In this document: positions 42,455 through 51,800 of the stretch, in pieces
Layout of the letters: every line of letters begins with the position of its first letter
How positions within the stretch are numbered: the first letter of the stretch is position 1
NCBI RefSeq assembly: GCF_006716785.1
Contig: NZ_VFPQ01000001.1
Span: 1,984,001-2,048,000, forward strand
Source of the DNA: Thermopolyspora flexuosa
Lineage (GTDB): Bacteria; Actinomycetota; Actinomycetes; Streptosporangiales; Streptosporangiaceae
Length of the DNA stretch: 64,000 nt
Direction: 5' to 3'
The notes under the pieces: generated by a model
Database searches by the model: none
Told to the model about the DNA's origin: nothing
Seen by the model: the letters and a program-made list of their open reading frames with translations, nothing else
Made by a program: the position numbers and the translations under genes

Positions 42455-43405
42455 GTGGGATTCGGGGTGGGTTTCAACCTCGGCCCGGTCCGGGTGGGTG
42501 TCGGCGTCAGCTCGCGCACGCTCGCGCTTGGCTTCGCGGGAATGCTTGTGATCGGCGCCGTCGGCTGGGTCATCCTCACCGTCCTGAAGATCGTGTATAT
42601 CGTCCTTACCTGGCCGAGCGGGATAGCCGAGCATCTGGCCCGATCGGCGGGACTGGATCAGACCTTCCAGACCGCCGCGAAGTGGGGAGCGGTCGCGCTT
42701 TGGGCTGAGTTCTTGCTCATCGTGTTCGGGTTGTTCTATGCAGCGTCGGTAGTGCATGATCTTTTCCTCGGCGCGCCGGGCACGAGGGCGTGGAACCGGT
42801 TCTGGCGGTTCTGGGCGGTGGCGATGTTCGTTCCGGTCTCGGCCGCGACGGTGGGCATGGCGGTGAGCTCCCCGGTTCCCGACCCGGCTCCGCAGATGTC
42901 CGGACCGACCGGGACGAGCAGTACCCCGTCCCCGACGGCCACCGCGGCGAGTCGGCCTCCGGGGATCCCCGCGACGGCGCAGCGGGTACGGGTAGTCGAC
43001 GTGATCGCCGGGGACCGGTTGCGGGTGCAGGCCGCCGGGCCCGGATCTGTGCTGTCTCCCGCCCGGGTGACGACCGTCGTCCGGCTGCGGGGTGTGCACG
43101 CGCCGGTTAGTGGCGAGTGCCGGGCCGAGTGGGCCACCGCCCGGCTCAGGAGCCACGTGCCTCGCGGCTCGTATGCGTGGATCGCACGCCGGGCGGGTTC
43201 CGCGAACGTCGGCTCCTCCCCGGCGGTGTACCTGTGGCCCGAGGGGAAAGGGCGGGCGACGGTGAACGCCCGGCTCCTCCTTACTGGGGCCGCCCGGGTG
43301 GCGGCCGGCGAGGTCAGTGGACGGGTACGCGAGCGGTTTGAGGCCTACGAGGCGAGGGCCGCGGCCGCGCAGCGGGGCGTCCATTCCTGCCCTACCGGCG
43401 GGTGA
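42455..43405 (+). CDS. Membrane protein with C-terminal staphylococcal-nuclease-like domain
   Basis: A 316-residue protein. Residues ~22-140 hold three hydrophobic helices (LALGFAGMLVIGAVGWVILT, ALWAEFLLIVFGLFYAASVV, FWAVAMFVPVSAATVGMAVS). A Pro/Thr/Ser linker follows. Residues ~177-312 match the SNase fold: RVVDVIAGDRLRV, VVRLRGVHAPVSGECRAEWA, TVNARLLLTGAARVAAGE, and FEAYEARAAAAQRGVHS. The calcium-binding and catalytic Asp/Arg/Glu set is only partly evident, so activity is uncertain. The topology would put the nuclease domain outside or at the membrane face. GTG 42455 has AGAAGGA five bases upstream. It is divergent from the HNH gene and convergent with the PH-like gene. Membrane-tethered nucleases can meet incoming DNA, but that role is inference. 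Confidence 0.62.
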   Translation: MGFGVGFNLGPVRVGVGVSSRTLALGFAGMLVIGAVGWVILTVLKIVYIVLTWPSGIAEHLARSAGLDQTFQTAAKWGAVALWAEFLLIVFGLFYAASVVHDLFLGAPGTRAWNRFWRFWAVAMFVPVSAATVGMAVSSPVPDPAPQMSGPTGTSSTPSPTATAASRPPGIPATAQRVRVVDVIAGDRLRVQAAGPGSVLSPARVTTVVRLRGVHAPVSGECRAEWATARLRSHVPRGSYAWIARRAGSANVGSSPAVYLWPEGKGRATVNARLLLTGAARVAAGEVSGRVRERFEAYEARAAAAQRGVHSCPTGG

Positions 43406-44950
43406 TTATCTGGCCCCGACACCCTGAAGCACGGTGCACAGTCGGCCCGGCAGGTCCGCGACGGAGATCATCCAGACGAGCCGGGTGTCGCCGATCTCCA
43501 AGGTGAGCTCTCCGTAGAGGGCGATGGGCAGCCTCCGGTTGTCCTTGTACCTGCGGTCAGGGCCGCCGCGGGCGTTGACGTACTTCCAGGTGTAATCCAC
43601 GACGACGGCGTCGGACGGCAGGGCCGACTCCTCCACGAACCGGGTGACGTCCGCCTCGACGTGAAGCTCTTCGTAGCGGTGCTCGGTGAACCGGCCGTTC
43701 CTGCCCAGGAGGATCCGGTCCGGATAGAAGTGCACCACCCAGGGGCCAGCGATGAGAGTGGGTGCGCTGACGTCGGTGTCGATGCCCCGGAACCTGGAGA
43801 ACGAGATCGAGGCCGGTAGCCGCGTCGTCTTCACCCCTGCTCCCGCGTTGGCTTTGCGCTCGTGGGGCGAGATGACCGCCTGCCTGCCGGTGATGAGCCA
43901 TGCCGCTTGCGCATCCATGGCATCGATGAAGACGGTCACCAGGTCGTTGAAGGGCGACTCCTCCTCGCCCGGCAGGCCGTAGTGGAACCGAGGGCGCGCC
44001 AACTGGTTCTCCACTGCCGCCATCATCAGTGCGACGAGGAGACCCGCGGCCATAACGATCCAACCGTTGCCGCGCATCGCGATCCCGGCGATCTCGCAGA
44101 GCAGCAGCAAGTACGGCCACTTGCGCGGCTTCCGTCTCGACTCAGTGAGCTCCGCGAGGAAACTCCGTTCACTGATGGGCGGGACCGCTAGGGGTGCATC
44201 GCCGTCGGAGCGGTCCACGTCATCGGAGTCATCGAAGGCCTCGGCGGTGGAGGAAGGGCCTATGTCTCTCGCTCCGTTCTCAGCGACGGAGTCGAGTAGA
44301 GCCTCCGTGAAATCCGTCAGCTCATCGTCGGGATCAGCGGACCGGGGCGGCGTCTGGACCGGCAGGGGCGCGTGCCCCATCGTGGCGGACGTGGAGGGCG
44401 GGACGACGGCTATGTCCTGCACCGGAGGAGGGGCGGGTGAGGAAAGCGGGTCCGGCGGGGGTGAGGGAGACGACGTTTCCTGGTAGCGCCGCCATTCCCG
44501 GGCCCGGTGTTCCTGTTCGGCCAGACGGGCCGTCTCCAGTTCGGTCAGTCGGCGCAGCACCCAGTCCGCGTGCATGGGCGACATCAGACGCTCGATGTGG
44601 GTGCGGATCAGCGGGAGGTCCGCTTCGCGGAGCGTTCCGAAATGGATCTCCTTGCCCTCATGGGTGATCAGTGTCAGACGGTTCATTGACGACCACTTAT
44701 CGCTGACCGCGTACGAGCGGACCTCCGGCCACCACGCCTGAACCTTCGGGCCCCGCGCTGGCTGTGACGCGAGGACGCCAACGAGCCGCATGTCGGTGAG
44801 CACGACGTGGTCAACGGTCGGTCTCACCTGGTTGGTCTTGCCGACGAACAGGATCTGTTCGCCTGCGTCGTGCAGGAGGTAGTTCGCCGCACCGGCGATG
44901 ACCTTGGCCGCCGTCTTCTCGCGAACCGCTGCGCCAAGCTGCGGATTCAT
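43406..44950 (-). CDS. PH-like domain membrane protein, unknown function
   Basis: A 514-residue protein starting at ATG 44950, where the clean hydrophilic N-terminus begins. Residues ~18-125 look like a bacterial PH-like (YokE/bPH) domain: GEQILFVGKTNQVR, DHVVLTDMRLVGVLA, RLTLITHEGKEIHFGTL, then a helix. Next comes a charged helix (130-158) and a long Pro/Ser/Asp-rich linker (~160-255). One hydrophobic hairpin (YLLLLCEIAGIAM, GWIVMAAGLLVALMMAAV; ~280-312) suggests two membrane passes. The C-terminal ~180 residues are beta-rich (TLIAGPWVVHFYPDRILLGR, VVVDYTWKYVNARGG), perhaps a second PH-like fold. No enzymatic motif is seen. It is convergent with the nuclease-fold gene and may belong to the same accessory block. 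Confidence 0.55.
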   Translation of the reverse strand: MNPQLGAAVREKTAAKVIAGAANYLLHDAGEQILFVGKTNQVRPTVDHVVLTDMRLVGVLASQPARGPKVQAWWPEVRSYAVSDKWSSMNRLTLITHEGKEIHFGTLREADLPLIRTHIERLMSPMHADWVLRRLTELETARLAEQEHRAREWRRYQETSSPSPPPDPLSSPAPPPVQDIAVVPPSTSATMGHAPLPVQTPPRSADPDDELTDFTEALLDSVAENGARDIGPSSTAEAFDDSDDVDRSDGDAPLAVPPISERSFLAELTESRRKPRKWPYLLLLCEIAGIAMRGNGWIVMAAGLLVALMMAAVENQLARPRFHYGLPGEEESPFNDLVTVFIDAMDAQAAWLITGRQAVISPHERKANAGAGVKTTRLPASISFSRFRGIDTDVSAPTLIAGPWVVHFYPDRILLGRNGRFTEHRYEELHVEADVTRFVEESALPSDAVVVDYTWKYVNARGGPDRRYKDNRRLPIALYGELTLEIGDTRLVWMISVADLPGRLCTVLQGVGAR

Positions 44951-46061
44951 GGTGCCCCGTCTCTCACGACCGCGGTCATCTCGCGGAGATCGGCCCCGAG
45001 CTTGGTGGGCGCCGGGGCGAGAGGTCGGATATCCACAGCCGCGACGAGACTTTGGCTGCAGAGAACGGCACGTTCCAACTGAGTCAAGGGAGGAAACACT
45101 GATATCACCCGATCCGCCACCGGCTCTCACGACACAGAAGTCACGTTTTCACCAGTATGGCTTCCTCGATTCCGGACCTCGCGGCGGCGTGGCCTGATCG
45201 CACTGGGTACAAGCGGCCCTTCGCGTCGACCTGTGAGGCATCGTCTCGATCCTGCAGGGCGACGTGGGCTAGTGGATCTTGGTAAGTGCCACACCAATGT
45301 CGCCTTGCTGCGAGGCCCCTTACATCATCCGTACCGCCGCGTTGGCGACGATATCGGCAAACACGACGACGCATCGCCCCGCGGGTATGGCACTGCTCCG
45401 CCACGCCGGCCTCTGCTCCCCCGAGGTGGATGACAGGGCCGTCATCGGCCTGAAGTTCAGCGTCGTCCTGTCCAGGCACCTCGCATCCGTCGCCCTGGAC
45501 GTCAGCTTCGCCGACTTCGACCACGCGGCGGCCGTGCTGGACGAGCCGATCGAGTGGCTGGTGCTGTGAGAAGGGGGGAATCTCGACCCTCCCTAGGCGC
45601 ATATCGGCCCGCTTCGAAAGGGTTCAGCGCCGATCCCGCAAATGATCAGCCGCTTCCCCATGTCTTTCGCCGAAGACCGTGGGCCAGCCGATGAGGCCAA
45701 GTTCACGGGTGCCGGTGCGGTTTTCCCTGCGGGTCCCGGGCAAAAGACCGCGGCGACCAGACGTCTCTGCCGTTCGGAGGTTCCGGCCCGAAGATGGCCA
45801 TACCCTGCCCGTTGTAGTCCTGGACCTGCCCTGCTGCTGCGATCCCGCAGGTGATCGGTCGTTTTCAGTTACGCTGGTCCGATAGGCGAAAAACGTCACA
45901 ACTGTCACTAATTGTCCAGAATAGACGACTTCCGTATTAAATGTCCGAAGCAGCGTTCCGGTGGGTGGTTAGGCCCTTCCTGGTCACCGTGTCGAACAGG
46001 GCGACAATTTGGCCCAATTCCGTTATCGTCTATCCCTCTAGATCGTCACATAGGTTTTGTC
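44951..46061. other. 1.1-kb region upstream of the helicase cassette
   Basis: No firmly supported gene. A forward frame ending at 45569 (possible ATG 45387) encodes KFSVVLSRHLASVALDVSFA and DFDHAAAVLDEPIEWLVL, which looks protein-like and may be the tail of a lost gene. Two imperfect 22-nt repeats (CGATCCCGCAAATGATCAGC at 45631, CGATCCCGCAGGTGATCGGT at 45840) lie 209 bp apart. The last ~150 bases are lower in GC. TAGGTT at 46051-46056, six bases before the first cassette ATG, could be a -10 for a leaderless mRNA. Confidence 0.4.
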
Positions 46062-47951
46062 ATGCGCTCTTATAAGTGGTGGCAAGTGCTGCTCGCCAAG
46101 ACGTACTTCGGGGAGCATCAGAACGGCCGTCCGGTCCTCTTCTTCGTCGACGACGAGATCGCGCGACGCCTTCATCAGACGGCGGAGCCGGGTATCACTG
46201 ACCTCTGCACCACCGTCGCCGAGGCCGTCGACTGGTCCGGTGAGGCCTTCGCAAAGGTCGCGGACAACGTGCGGGAGTGGCGCACGAAGGGACAGTACAG
46301 AAGCGAACCGCCACCCTGCTTGCCGGTGCTGGCCGTGCTCGTGCTCGCGGCCACCCGTATGAGGAGCAAGGGGACCCGTGGTCAACGTGCCTACTACGAA
46401 CGCCTCGCCGAACTCATCAAGCCGGCAGGGTGGACTCTCCCTGACGCGACAGACCACCTGAGGCGAGGGTCTGAGGAGATACCTACGCTGTGGCGGTATC
46501 TCAAGGAGTGGCTTGAGGAGCGGGACGGCCGGAACGGCATCTGCACCTTCTACGCCACCAAATGGCGTGGACGCATCGGGTACGCCCAGTCGCAGGCGAT
46601 CATGTGCGCCGACGACAACCAGCGCCTGGCCCCGTTCTTCAAGAAGTACCGAGGCAGATCCGGACACGAGCTCCTTGAGCTGCTACGGCAGCACGGGCCG
46701 GAAAAGTATCACCTCTCCAAGACGTGCCAGGAAGCGCTCGTTTCGAACGATCGTGATGAGATCGTGGCCCAGCTTCTGGAGATGCTCTCGAGGACGGGGC
46801 AGAACGCACCTGCACCCGCGGGTATCCGAAACCTCGAACTCCGGCTCGCCGCTATGCAGGACCAGCGCCAGAGATGGGTGCTGAGCTGGAAGATCCCTTG
46901 CCGTGACGGACTCCAGGGCGGTGCCCTGAAGCACGCGGGTGGCACGCTCCAACTGACTGCCGAAGAAGGGCGACGGTACTACCGGCTGTCCGGGGATCTT
47001 CCCGACATCGGAGTGGTCCTGAAGAGCGGGTTCAAAGCGGACGAGAAGTACGTGCGGATCAACGCTGCGCGCCGGACCAAACCCGTGATCCTGCAGCAGG
47101 ACCCGCATGGCGGATACGTAGAGACCAAGCACGCTGAACCGTTCCAGCCGTCCCTCATCGTCTACAGCGAGGCGCTCGAGAAGCAGGCCAGAGAGCTCCT
47201 CGACAGGGCCGGCTACGAGTGGGAGCCCGGAGACCCGTGCAACGTACCGGGCTGGTACGTCCTCGACAGGATCGAGTTCGACGATGAGGGCAGGCCACGC
47301 AGGAAGAAGATCCGGCTCACCGGGGGTCTGAAGGTCCGCCAGGATCTGGGCAGGCACCACTATCTGGCGGGCGGAGAGCCGGACCTCGTCCCACCGTCGG
47401 GCACCGAGGTCGTGAAGATCGATGGCAGGCCGGTCAAGACCGGGGGACGACCGGTTCTGCTGCGCGGACTCGGCCTGATGCCTGGCCGACACACCGCCGA
47501 GTGTGACGGCCACAGCCTGACCTTCCACACCCACGCGCCACGCATGCCGGAGCGGCGGGCGAAAGGCGCCTCGCGTATGCCTTCCCCTCCCGGACCTCCG
47601 CTGGCTGCCGTCTATTCCGACGGTGGCTTCACGCGGCTTGCGTCGTCGGCCGCGGCCCCTCCGCCGGTGTGGTGGCGTACGCGGCAGACCGGGCTCACTG
47701 GCGCGAGCCTTCAGGCGGAGGTGCCCGAGTCCGCGGTGTGGCTGGTCAGCGAGGCCGAGGACGGGTTTCGGGTCATGCTCCGACGCAGGGAGCCTCCTGC
47801 GATCAGACGGTTCACGCAGGAGATGAGGGAGTTCTGGATAAAGGTCTTCTTTGCCAAGCCGTGTGACGATGAGCATCAGAGGTTGTGGGCGGATTATTGC
47901 GAAAAGGCGCTCGAGTTCAGTATGAAAAGTATGAAGGCGCATCATGAGTGA
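46062..47951 (+). CDS. Cassette protein A (629 aa), unknown family
   Basis: First gene of a three-gene cassette with the DUF1998-type helicase. ATG 46062 is preferred: the protein then starts MRSYKWWQVLLAKTYFGEHQ, and a possible -10 (TAGGTT) lies six bases upstream, while the 50 codons before it read poorly. The N-terminal ~240 residues are helical (CTTVAEAVDWSGEAFAKVAD, LPVLAVLVLAATRMRSKG, FFKKYRGRSGHELLELLRQH). The middle and C-terminal parts are richer in strands (WVLSWKIPCRDGLQGGALKH, GTLQLTAEEGRRYYRLSGDL), like a beta-sandwich or effector domain. I see no nuclease, methyltransferase, NTPase or transmembrane motif. The stop overlaps the next ORF by 8 nt, so the proteins are probably made together and may form a complex. 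Codon GC is lower than in flanking core genes, consistent with transfer. Confidence 0.82.
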   Translation: MRSYKWWQVLLAKTYFGEHQNGRPVLFFVDDEIARRLHQTAEPGITDLCTTVAEAVDWSGEAFAKVADNVREWRTKGQYRSEPPPCLPVLAVLVLAATRMRSKGTRGQRAYYERLAELIKPAGWTLPDATDHLRRGSEEIPTLWRYLKEWLEERDGRNGICTFYATKWRGRIGYAQSQAIMCADDNQRLAPFFKKYRGRSGHELLELLRQHGPEKYHLSKTCQEALVSNDRDEIVAQLLEMLSRTGQNAPAPAGIRNLELRLAAMQDQRQRWVLSWKIPCRDGLQGGALKHAGGTLQLTAEEGRRYYRLSGDLPDIGVVLKSGFKADEKYVRINAARRTKPVILQQDPHGGYVETKHAEPFQPSLIVYSEALEKQARELLDRAGYEWEPGDPCNVPGWYVLDRIEFDDEGRPRRKKIRLTGGLKVRQDLGRHHYLAGGEPDLVPPSGTEVVKIDGRPVKTGGRPVLLRGLGLMPGRHTAECDGHSLTFHTHAPRMPERRAKGASRMPSPPGPPLAAVYSDGGFTRLASSAAAPPPVWWRTRQTGLTGASLQAEVPESAVWLVSEAEDGFRVMLRRREPPAIRRFTQEMREFWIKVFFAKPCDDEHQRLWADYCEKALEFSMKSMKAHHE

Positions 47952-48846
47952 TCAAGAAACGGAATTCGATCCCGATCTCTTCGTCGCCTGGCTGGCCTAT
48001 GTCGGAAAAGGTCGGATCGAGGAAATGCGGTCCACCCTCTGCTGGGCGGCGAGCGTCGACAGGGGCGACGCCAACGAGTGGTTGACGGTCCTGGGCAGAC
48101 TCGGACACTGTGTCGTCGATTGGCGGAATCGCACGTGGTCGGCCCGGCCATTGCAGGTCACCCCGTTGCCCGGGCCGGTGCAGTGCTCACTTGTGCTCGG
48201 GACGAGACCTCATCCCGATCTCGCTGAGGGATTGGACGGCTTTGTCACCGCGTGTGCTCCTGGCACCGCCGGGGGCATTCCGCTTCCCGCCACGCTCTGG
48301 TTTGAGGGGAGTGAGAAAGAGGCGGCTGAGATCCTCGGCGTCGAGCTCATTCCGTGTGAAGCCGCACGCATCGCCGAGGACCTTCGCCCGGCGTCTCCCG
48401 GCCGAGTCACTCAAGGACCTGCAAGGACGACACGACTAAAGTATTTCTCCCTGAGTACGCTGCAATTTCGATGGTCTCGGTCGAACAGAATCTGGCCTGA
48501 TGGTTTTTATGCGTACGAAGGTCACGGTAAATGGTATTACGTATTGCGTCGCGATCAAAAGTGGTATGAGGTTGAACGTGCCGTTGGCGTTTACCTCGCC
48601 ACGTCACCGGATCACACCCCCGTCGAGTGGGTTCCGGAATCGGAGGACCAACGTGGTGATCTTGCGTTGGGCCGGCTCAGGGTGAAGAAGGGTGCGCGGC
48701 TTCCTTCTGATCAGGACTACGCGGCCATAATGTGCACCGGCCTTCCACCTCTCACCATAGAGGACCGGATCGTCTACGACGGCGTTCCGCTGTGGATCGC
48801 CAAGAAAATCGCCGACTCCCTTCATCGCGAGCTGGAGATCTTGTGA
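47944..48846 (+). CDS. Cassette protein B (300 aa), unknown family
   Basis: Second gene of the cassette. ATG 47944 overlaps the end of protein A by 8 nt. It is a soluble protein with no signal peptide or membrane helix and an acidic N-terminus (MSDQETEFDPDLFVAWLAYV). Segments such as CSLVLGTRPHPDLAEGLDGF, HGKWYYVLRRDQKWYEVERA and VYLATSPDHTPVEWV suggest a mixed alpha/beta fold. I find no catalytic motif I can name. Its GTGA overlap with the helicase gene, and its size (small, between two large genes), suggest an adaptor or specificity subunit linking protein A to the helicase. That is inference from gene order only. The middle of the gene (48430-48560) is AT-richer than its surroundings. Confidence 0.8.
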   Translation: MSDQETEFDPDLFVAWLAYVGKGRIEEMRSTLCWAASVDRGDANEWLTVLGRLGHCVVDWRNRTWSARPLQVTPLPGPVQCSLVLGTRPHPDLAEGLDGFVTACAPGTAGGIPLPATLWFEGSEKEAAEILGVELIPCEAARIAEDLRPASPGRVTQGPARTTRLKYFSLSTLQFRWSRSNRIWPDGFYAYEGHGKWYYVLRRDQKWYEVERAVGVYLATSPDHTPVEWVPESEDQRGDLALGRLRVKKGARLPSDQDYAAIMCTGLPPLTIEDRIVYDGVPLWIAKKIADSLHRELEIL

Positions 48847-51800
48847 CCGTCGCGAATTCCCCTCAAGACGTCTTCAACGCATTGCGGCAGGCCTACCTCC
48901 GGTACTACGACACCGCTTTCCGGCTACGTGACCCCCGTCTCCAGGAGGAGCGTCGCAGGCTCCTCGATGTTCCCGGTGGCATCTACGCTGAGCCGTACCT
49001 CGAGATTCGGCCCGAGTATGCGCGCACCGGACGCAGCGTCATGGAATCCGCCAAGCTGGCGGGAGCACCGCCGGAGCTGGCGGAGTTCGCGAGCTGCGGA
49101 TTGTTGCCGGCAGCGGAGCTCTATACGCATCAGGAAGAGGCGCTCATAGCGGCCCTGAAGAAGGACGGCAACGTCGTCGTCACCTCCGGTACCGGCTCAG
49201 GAAAGACCCAGGCGTTTCTCCTGCCGATCATCGCCGATCTGCTCGCGGAGTCCGCGTCGTGGTCGAATCCCCCCGCTCGGGCGACCGCGTGGTGGCGGAG
49301 TGCGACGGCACCGTTCACCCCGCAGCGCTCCGGTGGAAAGGACCGGCCCGCCGCCGTCCGGGCGTTGATTCTCTACCCGACCAACGCTCTGGTGGACGAC
49401 CAGCTCGTCCGGCTGCGCGGTGCACTGGACAGCGACGAGGCGCGCAAATGGCTGGAGGATCACCGGAACGGACACTACTTCTATTTCGGGAAGTACACAT
49501 CCGCCACACCGGTGCTGGGCAAGCCCGATCAGCCGGAGGCCGTCAAGGAGCTTCGCGAGTTCTTCCGGGAATGGGAGGAGCGGAGCGCTCAGGCCGCCCG
49601 GATCGCCGAACGGGATTCGAATAAGGATCATGCGCGGTACTTCGCCCCGCGCCCGGGCGGTGCCGAGATGCTGTCGCGGTGGGACATGTACGACGCACCA
49701 CCGGACATCCTGATCACCAATCACTCGATGCTCAACGTCATGCTCCTCCGCGAACGCGACGAGGGGTTCTTCGAAAGGACCAGGGAGTGGCTGGAGACCT
49801 ATCCCGACGCCCGGTTCACCTTGGTCGTCGACGAGCTCCACACCCACCGCGGAACGGCCGGCACCGAGGTGGCCTACCTGGTCCGGAACCTGCGGAACAG
49901 GTTGGGCATCATGGACGCCCCAGAGAAGCTCCGCGTCATCGCGACCACCGCGTCCTTGGAGCCGGAACGGGACAGGAAGTTCCTTGAAGAGTTCTTTGCG
50001 ATAGACCGCGAGCAGTTCCATTTCGTCAGCGACCGGCGAGTCAAGGGCGGAGGCCGCATCGTTCCCCTCAGGAAGAGCACGGCCACCGCGACCGACAAGG
50101 TGCGGGCGCACTTCTTCTTCCGGAACGTTCCCGGCATGTGGGCCTGCTCCGATCCGGAGTGCACGCAGGTGCCCGACGACTGGAGGAAGGATCGGACGGT
50201 CGGGAAGCTCTACAGCCGTCCGCGGACCTTCTGCGACTGCGGTGCCCGAGTCCTGGAGCTGCTCTTCTGCCGTTCCTGCGGCGACGTCTTCCTGGGAGGA
50301 TACGCACCCAGAAAGGCTACCGAGGAACGCTCCTTCAACTCCTACCTTCTCCCCGACACACCGGACCTCTCTCGGATCCCGGACCTGGTCCGGCCGGATC
50401 GGACGGCACGTAATTACATCGTTTACTGGCCGCGTACGACCCTGCAGCAGGCCCGCGACCCCAATCCCTGGAGCCGTGACGGCGTCCGGTTTGCATTCCG
50501 CCTGTCGCGGCTGACGCCCAAGACCGGACGCCTAGAGAACAGCGCAGACAGCGCCACGGGCTGGAGCTACCACGTCGAGACCCGCAACAGTGGCTACGAA
50601 CTCGACGAGCTTTCCCCGTTCCCACCCGCCTGTCCCTCATGCGGCTCGGACTGGGAGCGGCGCGGGCGGAAGGAGCCCGACTGGCTCAAGGACCCGGACT
50701 ACCAGCGTTCCCCGATCAGCCCGATGCGCACCGGGTTTGAGAAGGTGAACCAGGTCCTCGCGGCCGAACTCGCGACGCAGTTCGACTCCGCCGAGGAGCG
50801 CAAGCTGCTCGTGTTCTCGGACAGTCGGCAGAACGCCGCCAAGCTCTCCGCGGGCCTGGCCCTGCGCCACTACCAGGACCTTGTGCGTACCTTGGCGCTC
50901 TCGGCCATGCACGAGGTGACGGTAACCCTTGACGACATTGCGGCGGCGCGCGACGGGGACAAGGCCGTCTACGAGAAGCTCTTGGCGAAGGACCGGGACG
51001 CGGCGCGGGATCTGAAGATCGCCTGGATAGAGGGAGACGCTGACGCGGAGGAGGCGGCCACCGCCAAGCTCATCGCACCGATGCGGCTGGACTGGCTTGC
51101 CAAGACCGTCGTCCAGCGCAAGCTCCTCGCCCTCGGCGTCAATCCTGCCGGGCCCAAGCCGTCCGCCCAACGTCCCGGGGGCGTCAACTGGTACGAACTC
51201 TACGACTGGGATAAGAAGCCTCCCGCCCTCACGGAAAAGGTTCCCGACGACGTTCGCGAGGCGCTCGCCGATGCTGCCACCCAACTCCTGGACAACACCC
51301 TCGAGTCACTCTTCTCCGGCGCGGACCGAGACTTCGAGTCGCTCGGACTCGGCCGTATCGATACCGTCGACCGTCGCACGCCGACGGCGATCCCGGGCGT
51401 CGGGCCTGCCAGCCTCCGTATCCTCGCCGAACTCAAGCGCTTCAACGGCCTGCGCGACCCCCAGCCCAACGTCCCCGCACGGCTCAAGGCCTACTGGAAG
51501 ACCGTCGCCGCGGTCCACAAGCTCGATTTCGCTGAGGTGCAGGACCAAGCCGAGCGTTACTGGCGAGGCGTCGTCGCCGACTTCCTCATCGACCCCGGGC
51601 AGGTCGCGCTCTTCCCCGCGCCGTCCAAGGTGTGGGTCTGCAAGACCTGCGGTCGGCGGCACCAGACCGAGAGCGCCGGCGTCTGCACCGGGTGCCGGGC
51701 GAGACTCCCGGAGTCGCCGGAGCCCTTGGACAAGGGCCAGCAGCTCGAGGACTACTACGCGTGGAAGGCCCTTACAAAGAACGGCATGTTCCGCCTCAAC

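Noticed and set aside
45141-45602. 153-codon reverse frame upstream of the cassette
   Set aside because: The Val/Asp/Gly/Gln-rich composition is typical of antisense. The opposite strand has a more protein-like end (EPIEWLVL), itself only weakly supported.
45912-46061. Extension of cassette gene A by 50 codons to a GTG/ATG upstream
   Set aside because: The extra residues lack coding character, the DNA is locally lower in GC, and a -10-like hexamer sits six bases before ATG 46062.
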